Of a stretch of 64,000 nt of DNA, positions 16,917-25,850 are shown one piece after another. Under the pieces are notes generated by a model, which searched no databases, was not told where the DNA came from, and worked only from the letters and a program-made list of their open reading frames with translations. Source of the DNA: Lachnospiraceae bacterium GAM79 (GTDB lineage: Bacteria > Bacillota > Clostridia > Lachnospirales > Lachnospiraceae); contig AP018536.1 of NCBI GenBank assembly GCA_003584705.1, positions 744,001 through 808,000 of the forward strand, written 5' to 3'. Position numbers and translations under genes: made by a program. Within the stretch, counting starts at the first letter, position 1. Every line of letters begins with the position of its first letter.

Positions 16917-18020
16917 ATGAAGAAAAAGACATTAGGATTTCTGGCAGCGGTTTTAAGCATGTGTATGCTGGCGGGCTGCGGAGCAAAGGATACAGGAGAC
17001 GGCACGGATGCAGCGACCGGCGCCGGAGCAGAAAGTACTGCATTGAAGGATATGGATGTGGACAAGTATGTGACACTGGGCGAGTACAAGGGGCTGGAAG
17101 TATCCGTAGACACCGTGGAAGTAGATGAGGATGAGTGGGACAGTCTGGTCAATAATGTATATTATGAAAATATTACCGCAGAGAACGGCGGGATTATGGA
17201 TCGTGCCGTGGAGACCGGAGACACCGTAAACATCGATTACGAAGGCAAAAAGGATGACGTGGCATTTGACGGCGGTACCGCACAGGGATACGATCTGACC
17301 ATCGGTTCCGGAAGCTTTATTGCCGGATTCGAGGATGGACTGATCGGCGTGATGCCCGGAGAGACAGTGGATCTGAATCTTACATTCCCGGAGAATTACG
17401 GAAAATCCGATCTGGCAGGACAGGCTGTGGTATTTACGGTAACGGTAAATTATATTCAGCCCGCACAGGATGGGGAATTCAGTGATGAAGTCATCAGTAA
17501 CTTCGGTATCGATGGTGTGACGAACGAGGAAGAACTCCGTCAGTACGCTTATGATTATCTGAATGAGAATGCACAGCAGAATTATGAAACCAATGTACAG
17601 CAGGCAGTGATGGATGCGTTTATGGCAAATAACACCTTTACTTCCGTGCCGGAGGCTCTGGTACAGAAATATTCTGATGCAGCGGAGAGCAGCATTACCT
17701 CCATGGCATCTGCTTACGGTGTGGACGGAGATACGTTCACACAGTATTATTACGGACAGGATCTGGCATCTTTCCTGGCTACCTATTCTGAGGAGGCAGC
17801 AAAGCAGGATATTGCCTTGCAGGCAGTGGCGAACAAAGAGAATCTGAACATCAGTGACGAAGAACTGGATCAGATGCTTCAGGACCGCACAACAGCAGCC
17901 GGTTATGACACCATCGAGGAGTATATCGGCGAGACCTCCAAGGAAGACTACAGAGAGTATTTCCTCTATGATAAAGTGACAGATTATCTGGTAGAGAACG
18001 CAAAGATCACCAACAATTAA
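16917..18020 (+). CDS. FKBP-type peptidyl-prolyl isomerase lipoprotein, trigger-factor-like
   Basis: From ATG 16917 (AGGAAG seven bases upstream) the 367-residue protein opens with a lipoprotein signal MKKKTLGFLAAVLSMCMLAGC. An FKBP domain follows at about residues 95-180 (VETGDTVNIDYEGK, GSGSFIAGFEDGLIGVMPGE, LTFPENYG), then a helical C-terminal half like that of trigger factor. It probably folds exported proteins outside the membrane. An upstream in-frame ATG at 16893 would place eight extra residues before the signal and is less likely. Confidence 0.85.
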   Translation: MKKKTLGFLAAVLSMCMLAGCGAKDTGDGTDAATGAGAESTALKDMDVDKYVTLGEYKGLEVSVDTVEVDEDEWDSLVNNVYYENITAENGGIMDRAVETGDTVNIDYEGKKDDVAFDGGTAQGYDLTIGSGSFIAGFEDGLIGVMPGETVDLNLTFPENYGKSDLAGQAVVFTVTVNYIQPAQDGEFSDEVISNFGIDGVTNEEELRQYAYDYLNENAQQNYETNVQQAVMDAFMANNTFTSVPEALVQKYSDAAESSITSMASAYGVDGDTFTQYYYGQDLASFLATYSEEAAKQDIALQAVANKENLNISDEELDQMLQDRTTAAGYDTIEEYIGETSKEDYREYFLYDKVTDYLVENAKITNN

Positions 18021-18036
18021 ATTTTAAAAATAGTAT

Positions 18037-18089
18037 GTGACCGGCGAATAGGATGCGGGCCGGTTCAGATAGAGCACGTCGCAGCGTGC
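18037..18089 (+). other. Two hairpins in the asnS leader
   Basis: Inverted repeats TGACCGGC/GCCGGTTC (about 18037-18068) and GCACG-tcgcag-CGTGC (18074-18089) lie just before the asnS ribosome site. No T-box features (specifier loop, TGG antiterminator sequence) are seen. They may influence translation or simply stabilise the message. Confidence 0.35.
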
Positions 18090-18103
18090 GGATAGGAAAA
18101 ATT

Positions 18104-19495
18104 ATGGAATTAACAGACATCAGAGAACTTCACCGGGAAAAGGACGTCTATATCGGCAAGGAGATCACCGTAGGCGGCTGGGTGAGGAACAATCGTGACT
18201 CCAAGAACTTCGGTTTCCTGGTGATCAACGACGGAACCTTTTTTGAGCCTTTACAGGTAGTATATGGCGATGGACTTGCGAACTTCCAGGAGATCTGCAA
18301 GATCAATGTAGGTGCAGCAGTTGTGATCCGCGGCACCATCGTGGCTACCCCCGAGGCAAAGCAGGCATTTGAAATGCAGGCAGCGGAAGTGATCGTGGAA
18401 GGACCTTCTACTGCGGATTATCCCTTACAGAAAAAGCGTCACTCCTTTGAGTATCTGCGTACCATCTCTCATCTGAGAGCACGTACCAATACTTTCCAGG
18501 CAGTGTTCCGTGTCAGATCCCTGATCGCTTATGCGATCCACACCTTCTTCATGGAGAGGGGATTTGTCTATGTGCATACCCCTCTGATCACCAGTAGTGA
18601 CTGTGAGGGTGCCGGTGAGATGTTCCAGGTAACGACTCTGGACATGAACAATGTTCCTAAGACCGAGGACGGAAAAGTAGATTACACACAGGATTTCTTC
18701 GGCAAACCGGTAAACCTTACCGTAAGCGGACAGCTGGATGTAGAGACCTATGCTTTTGCATTTAAGAACGTATATACTTTCGGCCCCACCTTCCGTGCGG
18801 AGAATTCCAACACCACCCGTCATGCGGCTGAGTTCTGGATGATCGAGCCGGAGATCTGTTTTGCGGATCTGAAGGATGATATGATCCTGGCAGAGAGCAT
18901 GTTAAAGTATGTCATTCGTTACGTATTGGAAAATGCTCCCGAAGAGATGGCATTTTTCAACCAGTTCGTGGATAAGGGACTGATTGAGAGATTGCAGCAT
19001 GTGGTCAACTCGGATTTTGGTCATGTGACCTACACTGAGGCTATCAAGATCCTGGAGAAGCACAACGATGAGTTCGATTACAAGGTATTCTGGGGATGCG
19101 ATCTGCAGACCGAGCATGAGAGATACCTGACCGAGAAGGAATTCAAGAGACCTGTATTCGTAACCGATTATCCGAAGGAGATCAAGGCATTCTACATGAA
19201 GTTGAACGAGGATGGCAAGACTGTGGCTGCTATGGACTGCCTGGTACCCGGTATCGGCGAGATCATTGGCGGCAGCCAGCGTGAAGACAATCTGGAGATT
19301 CTGGAGAAGCGTATGGAAGAGCTGGGACTGAATAAGGAAGATTATCAGTTCTATCTGGATCTGCGCCGCTACGGCTCCGCACGTCATGCAGGCTTCGGAC
19401 TGGGCTTCGAGCGCTGTGTAATGTATATCACCGGAATGGGCAATATCCGTGACGTTATCCCCTTCCCTCGTACTGTAAATAACTGCGACCTGTAA
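18104..19495 (+). CDS. asnS: Asparaginyl-tRNA synthetase
   Basis: This class IIb synthetase charges tRNA-Asn. An N-terminal OB-fold anticodon-binding domain ([20 protein letters not shown]) precedes the class II core with motif 2 [25 protein letters not shown] residues near 240-260 ([11 protein letters not shown] visible) and motif 3 [19 protein letters not shown]. From ATG 18104 the length is 463 residues, matching bacterial AsnRS. An upstream in-frame ATG at 18053 falls in the leader hairpins and is rejected. Confidence 0.96.
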   Translation: MELTDIRELHREKDVYIGKEITVGGWVRNNRDSKNFGFLVINDGTFFEPLQVVYGDGLANFQEICKINVGAAVVIRGTIVATPEAKQAFEMQAAEVIVEGPSTADYPLQKKRHSFEYLRTISHLRARTNTFQAVFRVRSLIAYAIHTFFMERGFVYVHTPLITSSDCEGAGEMFQVTTLDMNNVPKTEDGKVDYTQDFFGKPVNLTVSGQLDVETYAFAFKNVYTFGPTFRAENSNTTRHAAEFWMIEPEICFADLKDDMILAESMLKYVIRYVLENAPEEMAFFNQFVDKGLIERLQHVVNSDFGHVTYTEAIKILEKHNDEFDYKVFWGCDLQTEHERYLTEKEFKRPVFVTDYPKEIKAFYMKLNEDGKTVAAMDCLVPGIGEIIGGSQREDNLEILEKRMEELGLNKEDYQFYLDLRRYGSARHAGFGLGFERCVMYITGMGNIRDVIPFPRTVNNCDL

Positions 19496-19516
19496 TTATA
19501 TGGAGTCATTTTACCT

Positions 19517-20770
19517 ATGAAGAAAAAAACTGCCGGCAGAAAAGTAAATAGAGCAAAAAGAAAGTTTTTATGTTATTTTCTTCTGGCAGCGGTGACACTG
19601 ACAGCCACCGGCTCTGTCTGGGAATCTCCCGCGGAGACGGTGCAGGCGGCACCTTCCATGAGTGAACTGCAGAACAGCATCAACAATCATCAGAACCAGC
19701 TGAACAACATCAACAGCCAGATCAATTCCCTACAGGATGAGCAGGATCTGGTGCAGGAGAAGATCGATGACCTGAATGCAGAGATCATCAACACCATGAC
19801 CAGTATCGGCATGAAGGAGGATGAGATCGCATCGAAGGAGACGGAACTTGCCGACAAGCAGGTGCAGATCGATCAGACGCAGGAAGAATACAATCTTGCC
19901 AAGGCAAAGGAAGAAAAGCAGCACAATGATATGATTACCCGGATGCGGATGATGTATGAGAACGATTCTTCGGAGAATTATGTGAACCTTCTGTTACAGG
20001 GCGGTGGCCTGAGTGGTATGCTGAACCGGATGGACTTCGTGGAGAGCGTCTACGAGTATGACCGCCAGAAACTGCAGGAATACGAAGAGACCAAGGAACA
20101 GGTGCTGGCGCTGTGGAACCAGCTGGAAGAAGAGAAGACCCAGCTGCAGGTCGATAAGGATCAGCTGGAAGCCGATAAGGCGGATCTGGAGAACCAGAAA
20201 TCGGAACTGGATGTGATGCTGGCCAAGAAAAAGCAGGAATCCGCCAACTATGATGCGGAGATTAAGAAGGCAAAGCAGGAGGCTTCCGTAGCGAAGGCAC
20301 TGTTGCAGCAGGAACAAAAACAGTTAAAACAGCTGCAGGCGAAGGCACAGCAGGGAAATACTGCCGCAGCCACCGGCACTTATGCAACGACCAATTATAC
20401 CTCAGTCATCGAAAGTGCCTCCGGCAGTGATATGGGAAAGCGTCTTGCAAAATATGCCTGTCAGTACATAGGCAATCCGTATGTGGCGGGCGGTACCAGC
20501 CTGACGAATGGTGCGGATTGTTCCGGATTTACCTTCCGCGTCTACAGTGATTTCGGTTACAGCATTCCCCGTACGTCCTATGAGCAGAGAAGTTGTGGCA
20601 CCGGTGTGGACTACAGCAATGCACAGCCGGGAGATCTGATCTGTTATGACGGTCATGTGGCTATGTATATTGGCGGCGGGCTGATCGTGCATGCCAGCAC
20701 ACAGCGTACGGGTATCAAGATCAGCAATGCCAATTACCGTCCGATCCTGGCAGTACGACGCGTTGTGTAA
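19517..20770 (+). CDS. Secreted NlpC/P60 peptidoglycan hydrolase with coiled coil
   Basis: The 417-residue protein has a Sec signal (residues about 15-45, cleaved near VQAAPS), then a long Gln/Glu/Lys coiled coil (about 50-275), then a C-terminal NlpC/P60 endopeptidase domain. The catalytic Cys is in GADCSGFTFRVY, the His in YDGHVAMYIGG and the third residue in IVHAST. The layout matches CwlO/PcsB-type hydrolases, which FtsEX activates through the coiled coil to cut stem peptides. It lies 21 bases after asnS and ends at a strong terminator. Confidence 0.92.
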   Translation: MKKKTAGRKVNRAKRKFLCYFLLAAVTLTATGSVWESPAETVQAAPSMSELQNSINNHQNQLNNINSQINSLQDEQDLVQEKIDDLNAEIINTMTSIGMKEDEIASKETELADKQVQIDQTQEEYNLAKAKEEKQHNDMITRMRMMYENDSSENYVNLLLQGGGLSGMLNRMDFVESVYEYDRQKLQEYEETKEQVLALWNQLEEEKTQLQVDKDQLEADKADLENQKSELDVMLAKKKQESANYDAEIKKAKQEASVAKALLQQEQKQLKQLQAKAQQGNTAAATGTYATTNYTSVIESASGSDMGKRLAKYACQYIGNPYVAGGTSLTNGADCSGFTFRVYSDFGYSIPRTSYEQRSCGTGVDYSNAQPGDLICYDGHVAMYIGGGLIVHASTQRTGIKISNANYRPILAVRRVV

Positions 20771-20789
20771 TTTCATATTTGACATTTGT

Positions 20790-20827
20790 AAAGTCCCTGT
20801 TTTTGCGGAAAACGGGGACTTTTTTTC
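20790..20827 (+). terminator. Strong intrinsic terminator after the NlpC/P60 gene
   Basis: AAGTCCC-tgtttttgcggaaaac-GGGGACTT is followed by a run of seven T. Confidence 0.85.
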
Positions 20828-20895
20828 TTTTTGAAATTATTTTTTCGTGAAATTTGACAAAAGATATCCTTGGTGAAATCGCATATAGACAAAGC

Positions 20896-21010
20896 AATCT
20901 ATCTATGATAGGGTGGAGTTATCCGAAATCTGGATGGTTTCGGAAACTGTAAATCTCTGAAATAAGAATTCTAAATAGGCCGTTCGGCCGGGATTTCCAA
21001 CGATTTTTTT
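20896..21010 (+). ncRNA. Candidate structured leader or small RNA, class not recognised
   Basis: Between the NlpC terminator and the DUF5688 gene are three consecutive hairpins: CTATC-tat-GATAG (20900-20912), CCGAAA/TTTCGG (20923-20943), and a longer one with AAATC outer pairs and a GGCCG-tt-CGGCC tip (about 20951-20997). A run of seven T follows at 21004-21010. Weakly conserved-looking unpaired strings (GGTGGAG, GGAAACTG) lie between them. It resembles a riboswitch or attenuator with terminator, but I cannot match it to a known class. The flanking sequence is otherwise empty. Confidence 0.4.
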
Positions 21011-21087
21011 AATAGTACCTTTTATTTTTGTACGCAAATTTACGGATCAGTTCTCTGCTTTTGCAGGGAGAAAATAATGGGGGATCA

Positions 21088-22086
21088 ATGACATACGAAG
21101 AATTTAAGAAGGAATTGCGTTGGAATGTGCAGAACATGGAAACGGCACGGGGCAAGACCATACGCCTGCTGGAACGGCACATGGTATGCGGTGATCCGAT
21201 GGCGGTTCATATCATGAATATTATGAACCGATGTATGTATGGAAGAGAACAGATCATGATACGTGAAGATATGCTCTGCGCATTATGGATGCGTGGAAAA
21301 AGAGAATATATACAGCACTGGCTGATACGGCCTTTGTATGAGCGATACGGACAGGAAGGATGGCAGAGTATTTTACCGGAGATCTCGGCGGGCCTGACGG
21401 AGGACGATGAAGAAGAGGACATCGTACTCTCCGGGGAGAATCTGAGCTATGCTGTCTGCAGAAGGCATATGATCGTGCGTCCGGTGAATTATGAACGGTG
21501 CAGGCAGGAGCTTGGCAATGCCATCTATCGTAAGATTGGAGATGTGGCGCTGGTGCTGCATCTGTTGACCAGTGAGAAGACCGGAAGCAGTCTGACCATA
21601 CAGGTGTCCCGAGGTATGGTACTGCCATGGAAGCTTACGGAAGACCAGTTGATCACGGAAGCCATGATGAACACCTGCCGCAAGATGCCGCCCAGATTGT
21701 TTCTGGGAGATGACAGGAGAAAGTTTTTTCCCTATGAGGAAGGCATTCTGTTGCCGGAAGAGGAAGGGCGTCAGACCTGGATCAGCCCCTGGAACCACAG
21801 GGAGGGACAGAGAGGATATCTTCTCACCACTACTGCCAGAATCCATGGGGCTGTGGCCTTTTTCTATCCCGGGGTAAAAGCAATCCTGGCGGAGAAACTG
21901 GGCGGGGACTACTATGTAGTCTTTCCAAGCGTACATGAAGCAATCCTGCATCCCGTAGACTGCACCGGTGTACAGGAGATCCGTTCCTCCGTACAGCATA
22001 TCAATGCCGTCTACGGAGAAGGAGAGATGCTGTCTGACCGGATCTTCTGCTACCACAAGAACCGGAGATTGCTGCAGCTGCTGTGA
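21088..22086 (+). CDS. DUF5688 family protein
   Basis: The 332-residue cytoplasmic protein matches the DUF5688 type common in Lachnospiraceae, which has no known function. The N-terminal part is helical and charged (YEEFKKELRWNVQNM), followed by ENLSYAVCRRHMIVRPVNYE and a mixed alpha/beta C-terminal half. GGGGGA precedes the ATG at 21088; the longer frame from 21028 lies in the leader. A bidirectional terminator follows. The structured region upstream may control it. Confidence 0.7.
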   Translation: MTYEEFKKELRWNVQNMETARGKTIRLLERHMVCGDPMAVHIMNIMNRCMYGREQIMIREDMLCALWMRGKREYIQHWLIRPLYERYGQEGWQSILPEISAGLTEDDEEEDIVLSGENLSYAVCRRHMIVRPVNYERCRQELGNAIYRKIGDVALVLHLLTSEKTGSSLTIQVSRGMVLPWKLTEDQLITEAMMNTCRKMPPRLFLGDDRRKFFPYEEGILLPEEEGRQTWISPWNHREGQRGYLLTTTARIHGAVAFFYPGVKAILAEKLGGDYYVVFPSVHEAILHPVDCTGVQEIRSSVQHINAVYGEGEMLSDRIFCYHKNRRLLQLL

Positions 22087-22102
22087 AACTACATCTTAAA
22101 GT

Positions 22103-22144
22103 AATAACAAAAGCACTCCCGGTTAATGGGAGTGCTTTGTTATT
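22103..22144. terminator. Bidirectional terminator between convergent genes
   Basis: AAGCACTCCC pairs with GGGAGTGCTT around a short loop, and AATAACA/TGTTATT extends the stem. A and T tracts flank both sides. Confidence 0.8.
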
Positions 22145-22168
22145 ATAGTATATTATTTATAAGTGAAT

Positions 22169-22411
22169 CTATTGTACACTGGGATTTTCCATCAGGAAAT
22201 GCATGAATTTTCCCTCATCAGAGCTGTCTGAGCAGAATAACTCAAGTTCATCACCATGCTGACCAAGCAAAGCAGCAATGGCAATATATTGGGAAAGTTT
22301 GCTCTTCAGATTAAAAATATCACCGTCTACGGATCTTAAAGTAACCTCCCCTTTACAACTGTCAACAATAGCAAGAAACTCGTTTACCTGTTCGATTTTT
22401 GATAATTTCAT
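22169..22411 (-). CDS. HPr-like small protein without the active histidine
   Basis: The 80-residue protein has the spacing of an HPr domain C-terminal half: NLKSKLSQYIAIAALLGQHG corresponds to the family serine-containing helix and GDELELFCSDSSDEGKF to the following strand and helix. The N-terminal region lacks the GLHARPA phospho-histidine motif, so it cannot carry phosphate in the usual way. GGAGGG precedes the ATG at 22411; a longer frame to 22441 has no site. A binding or regulatory role is inference only. Confidence 0.6.
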   Translation of the reverse strand: MKLSKIEQVNEFLAIVDSCKGEVTLRSVDGDIFNLKSKLSQYIAIAALLGQHGDELELFCSDSSDEGKFMHFLMENPSVQ

Positions 22412-22521
22412 AAGAACCCTCCTTCTCGTATGTACGTGCAATATTTGTTAAAAACAAGGCTGTTATAAACATTATACCTTTTAGAGAAGATAATGCAAGT
22501 GATTATTTCGGAGTGAGACCA

Positions 22522-24165
22522 TTATGGTGTGATTTCCACACCGGTGAAGTACATCGTGTCTACATCTCCGGCATATCCGGTCTGCATATACTCATAAAAA
22601 TGAGTGGGCTCATCGTAATCATAGAACAGGAAACGTCGTTCTCTGGCATCACCTTCCTTGTAATCAAAGATAGCATCCCCCTGTTTGCCATCCAGAAGTC
22701 GTGTGTAGGCTTCCAGATAATCAGATTGGGAAATGGGAGCAGAGGAAATCTGTAGTTCATCATAATGCTCACCGACACCCTTTACGAACAGAATAGGATG
22801 CTGCCGTTTCTCGGAACTGTCATCATCCTCAATGTTGTATCCGTGGTCCGACAGGATCATAATGGCCGTATTATCATAGACACCGCTGTCTTTCAGTTTT
22901 TGCAGATACGTAGCCACGATTGTCATGCTGGCTTCAATGCTTTGTTCGTAGGTGCCGTTTTCAATCTCGTTCATCTGTGCATCCTGATGCCAGGGACTGT
23001 GGGCGCCTACCAGATGGATGAATCTGAAGCATTTGTCATCGGTCAGTGTTACCGGTGTCTTTTTCAGGTAGGTATAGAAGGCCTGATTGTCGGAAGAAAA
23101 GAGTTCGTAATCACTGATATCATCGGTCTTCTCCAGTGAATTGAATTCCGCCGGGATGGTGAGGCAGAAGCGCTTGAGATCAAAAGGCATGTATTTGAAT
23201 CCGACCAGCTTGATTTCCAGTTTCATAAATTGTGCAATGGAAGAGATCGTGGGGGTCGTGTCGATCATATTTTCAAACCGGAGCATGCTTTCTTCCAGAC
23301 GGTAAGCTTCCTCCTCATACATTCCCATGCGGTATCCTCTGGCTTCCAGATCATCAAAGAAAGGAGCTTCCCGATAGACTCTCTTTGCATATTCGATAAA
23401 TTCTTCCTGATCCTCATACCATTCGCCGGAGAAGAGGTAAGGAACTGAATATGCGGTGAATGGATAGGCCGACATCGTATTATTATAATAAGTAAAATCA
23501 GAAAGAGTTTCCTTATATTCGGGATGGTGTTCGATCACCTGTGACATGATGTCTCCGTCTACTGTGTCCAGAACCAGAAGTACAAGGTTTTGATCGGTAG
23601 ACATTTCCAGTTCCCCATAGGTGGTGTTGATCATAGAAAATTTGTGTTCCAGGCCCTGTTTTGTAAACCCTAGCGTTACAAGAGTCACCAACAGAACCAG
23701 ACTGATCAGCCCGCTGACAGCACCTGCTGCATCTGCCACCTTTGTAAGCGACAGCTTTTTCACCGTCAGTATCACCAGAACCGCGACTGCCACCCAGAGA
23801 GCAACGGAGCCGATACGCAATCCGGAATACTGTGCCCAATCCACCGTACTTCCATCCAGATGAGGCAGATTGCCTATCATGAAATTGCCCTGAATATAAG
23901 TGCAGAGGAACGCAATCAGATAAACTGTGAGAAATCCATGATATAGCCTGGTATTTATCTTCGAAACGATGAAAGCCAGCAGGAAGCTGACACCCGTAAA
24001 TACCGCAAACATCAACAGACAGAGCGGGATCAGATCATAAAAATCAAACCAGAATTCATATTTGTTATTAAAATAAATTTCCAATGGAGCATAAAGAAAC
24101 AACATAAATCCTGCCGCAACAGAAAGTAAACCGGCGGAACGCAGCCGGAGCTTTGACTCTTTCAC
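22522..24165 (-). CDS. Membrane sulfatase-fold transferase, LTA-synthase/EptA-like
   Basis: From the GTG at 24165 (GGGAGGG site) the 547-residue protein has four or five N-terminal membrane helices (to about residue 165) and a large extracytoplasmic alkaline-phosphatase-fold domain. Visible are LVLLVLDTVDG (metal Asp), the nucleophile region YPFTAYSVPYLFSGEW (Thr), HLVGAHSPWH and MILSDHG. Such enzymes transfer phosphoglycerol or phosphoethanolamine to envelope polymers or lipids. The open frame runs further upstream through the antisense of the spoIIID fragment, which is not coding on this strand. The acceptor is unknown. Confidence 0.82.
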   Translation of the reverse strand: MKESKLRLRSAGLLSVAAGFMLFLYAPLEIYFNNKYEFWFDFYDLIPLCLLMFAVFTGVSFLLAFIVSKINTRLYHGFLTVYLIAFLCTYIQGNFMIGNLPHLDGSTVDWAQYSGLRIGSVALWVAVAVLVILTVKKLSLTKVADAAGAVSGLISLVLLVTLVTLGFTKQGLEHKFSMINTTYGELEMSTDQNLVLLVLDTVDGDIMSQVIEHHPEYKETLSDFTYYNNTMSAYPFTAYSVPYLFSGEWYEDQEEFIEYAKRVYREAPFFDDLEARGYRMGMYEEEAYRLEESMLRFENMIDTTPTISSIAQFMKLEIKLVGFKYMPFDLKRFCLTIPAEFNSLEKTDDISDYELFSSDNQAFYTYLKKTPVTLTDDKCFRFIHLVGAHSPWHQDAQMNEIENGTYEQSIEASMTIVATYLQKLKDSGVYDNTAIMILSDHGYNIEDDDSSEKRQHPILFVKGVGEHYDELQISSAPISQSDYLEAYTRLLDGKQGDAIFDYKEGDARERRFLFYDYDEPTHFYEYMQTGYAGDVDTMYFTGVEITP

Positions 24166-24264
24166 AAAAAAACCCTCCCGTATGTTCAAAATGGATACTT
24201 GCAAAGTACAACTATTATATTTTGAAACAAAATAATTGTCAAATAGCGGCTTAATTGTCAGGAT

Positions 24265-24293
24265 GCATAACCCCTCAGATACTTTCATACACT
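24265..24293 (+). promoter_or_regulatory. Sigma-E-like promoter of the truncated spoIIID copy
   Basis: A CATACACT -10 (24286-24293) and a GCATAAC -35-like box (24265-24271) are spaced by 14 bases, as in mother-cell sigma-E promoters, which drive spoIIID in Bacillus. An inverted repeat (24271-24285 with 24299-24314) brackets the -10. Confidence 0.65.
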
Positions 24294-24321
24294 GTAAAAA
24301 AGTATCCTGAGGGGTTTTCCT

Positions 24322-24474
24322 TTGAAAGACTATATTGAAGAACGAGCTATAGGGATAGCGGGCTATATCATCGACCACAACGCCACGGTGCGGCAGACCG
24401 CCAAGGCATTCGGCATCAGCAAAAGTACGGTACATGCGGATGTAACAATACAGAACGATACAAAAGTAAAATAA
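24322..24474 (+). pseudogene. Truncated spoIIID copy
   Basis: Starting at TTG 24322, 40 codons match the intact spoIIID at 32547 with two amino-acid differences (D for E, A for K). The frame then diverges into an unrelated tail and stops after 50 residues, losing the C-terminal basic part. The 94 bases 24266-24359 are identical to 32491-32584; downstream, the differences are mainly at third codon positions. The helix-turn-helix (TVRQTAKAFGISKSTVH) survives. It probably marks the left junction of the accessory island. Confidence 0.85.
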
Positions 24475-24500
24475 TATGGAGAATTGAATAGAATTGAAAC

Positions 24501-24540
24501 AAGGGCACTCTCGGGTAGATATCAGGGAGTGCTTTTGTTA
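24501..24540 (+). terminator. Terminator after the spoIIID fragment
   Basis: GCACTC (24505-24510) pairs with GAGTGC (24527-24532), followed by TTTT. Confidence 0.6.
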
Positions 24541-24585
24541 TAATGAAATCAGGTAACCTTGAGTATTGGTGAGGGGAGATAGAAA

Positions 24586-25365
24586 ATGACAGGAATATAT
24601 GATTGCTTTGGTTATGGCTCGGGATATGATGTCTCTTTTGAAGAAAGGTACAAATTGATTAGAAAATCGGGATTTGATTGTGTAATGTTGTGGTGGAGCA
24701 ATCAGTTTGGCAGAGGAGACGGTTATCAAGAGGATGTAAGATTAGCCAGAAGAGCTGGTTTATTAGTAGAAAATATCCATGCGCCTGTGCATGAGCAGAA
24801 TAATCTGTCACTGGACAATTTGAGTGGTGAAGGCGTATTTCAAAGTTATCTACAATGTGTAGCGGATTGCTGTGAATATGATATACCGACCATGGTGATA
24901 CATTTGCCAAATGATAATAATCCTTTAAATCAAACAGGAATCAGACGGTTGGCAGAACTTATAAACAAGGCAGAACAAAAGAATATTCAGATTGCTTTTG
25001 AGAATTTAAGTAACATTAAAAATTTGAAAATAGTTTTAAATAAATTCACTTCAAATAATGTAGGCTATTGTTATGATAGTTGTCATCATATAAATTATGC
25101 ACCGGATGAAGATTTGTTGGGAATGCATGGAAACCGGCTGATGGCAATTCATTTACAGGATAACGGCGGTAGTCATAATCAACATCAATTACCATTCGAC
25201 GGCAATATTAATTGGGATACAGTTATGGAGAAAATTGCCTGTACAGGATACCGGGGAGCTACAACTTTAGAACCAATGAATTGGGATTATTCTCATTTAA
25301 ATATTTGTCAGTTTTTGGAATTGGCTTATGAAAGGGCAAAAAGGCTTGATTACTTGCGAAAATAA
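24586..25365 (+). CDS. Sugar phosphate isomerase/epimerase-like TIM-barrel protein
   Basis: The 259-residue protein has the xylose-isomerase-like barrel signatures: FEERYKLIRKSGFDCVMLWW, VENIHAPVHE, TMVIHLP, IQIAFENLSN (metal Glu), YCYDSCHH (metal Asp and His), MAIHLQDN and a late TTLEPMNWD. These give the usual metal-dependent site acting on keto or aldo sugars. It is the first gene inside the spoIIID-flanked island, is AT-rich, and has no pathway partners beside it. Substrate is unknown. Confidence 0.8.
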   Translation: MTGIYDCFGYGSGYDVSFEERYKLIRKSGFDCVMLWWSNQFGRGDGYQEDVRLARRAGLLVENIHAPVHEQNNLSLDNLSGEGVFQSYLQCVADCCEYDIPTMVIHLPNDNNPLNQTGIRRLAELINKAEQKNIQIAFENLSNIKNLKIVLNKFTSNNVGYCYDSCHHINYAPDEDLLGMHGNRLMAIHLQDNGGSHNQHQLPFDGNINWDTVMEKIACTGYRGATTLEPMNWDYSHLNICQFLELAYERAKRLDYLRK

Positions 25366-25373
25366 TGTAGGTG

Positions 25374-25580
25374 ATGAAAGGATGGAAACAGACGGGGAGT
25401 TCAATCAGATTTCTGATTGATTCTGAGGGTTTGGGAGATACTCCCAACAAGCAAAACTGCATTTTGTGTGTACAAATGCACTGCTTGCCAAGTTGTGAAT
25501 ATAGAATTGATTGTAAACTTGAATTTAGAAAAAACAAGGCAGAGAAGAGGATGTTGAGCATAAAAATGTATGCGGATTAG
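25374..25580 (+). CDS. Possible small Cys-rich protein
   Basis: An open frame of 68 residues begins six bases after the isomerase stop with a weak GTAGGTG site. It contains several cysteines (CILCVQMHCLPSCEY) and a basic C-terminus. I recognise no family; it could be a remnant of a longer mobile-element gene or non-coding. Confidence 0.25.
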   Translation: MKGWKQTGSSIRFLIDSEGLGDTPNKQNCILCVQMHCLPSCEYRIDCKLEFRKNKAEKRMLSIKMYAD

Positions 25581-25587
25581 AATTGAG

Positions 25588-25821
25588 ACGCTTGAAAAGG
25601 TTTAGTAACATAAAATCTTTTCAAACGTTTTCTTTCACTTTTACGGCTTTGAATGGAATATGATGTAGTCAGGATCGGTGTAATTTTTGAAAAAGTATGG
25701 TGGAAATGGACAAAAGTCCAGTATTTTGGGAACGTAATTTAATTTCAAGTGGATTATGCTTAGATTAAATAAAAGGTCTGGTCTAATCTAAGAATCCTTC
25801 TCATAGTATGGGAGAGAAGGA
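25588..25821. repeat. Three inverted repeats in a non-coding stretch
   Basis: Hairpins are seen at 25588-25599/25617-25628 (ACGCTTGAAAAG with one G-T pair), 25759-25767/25784-25792 (CTTAGATTA) and 25795-25802/25814-25821 (TCCTTCTC). No gene is visible between 25581 and 25850. Such structures before a TnpW-like gene may be remnants of an element end or its regulatory leader. Confidence 0.45.
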
Positions 25822-25850
25822 CAGGCGAGGTAAGGGGGTGTAGCTTTCGC

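Noticed and set aside
18021..18103. T-box riboswitch before asnS
   Set aside because: Only 83 bases are available and there is no specifier loop or antiterminator bulge sequence.
24166..24435. N-terminal extension of the sulfatase-fold transferase gene
   Set aside because: It would be antisense to the spoIIID fragment and its promoter; a GTG with GGGAGGG at 24165 begins directly before the first membrane helix.
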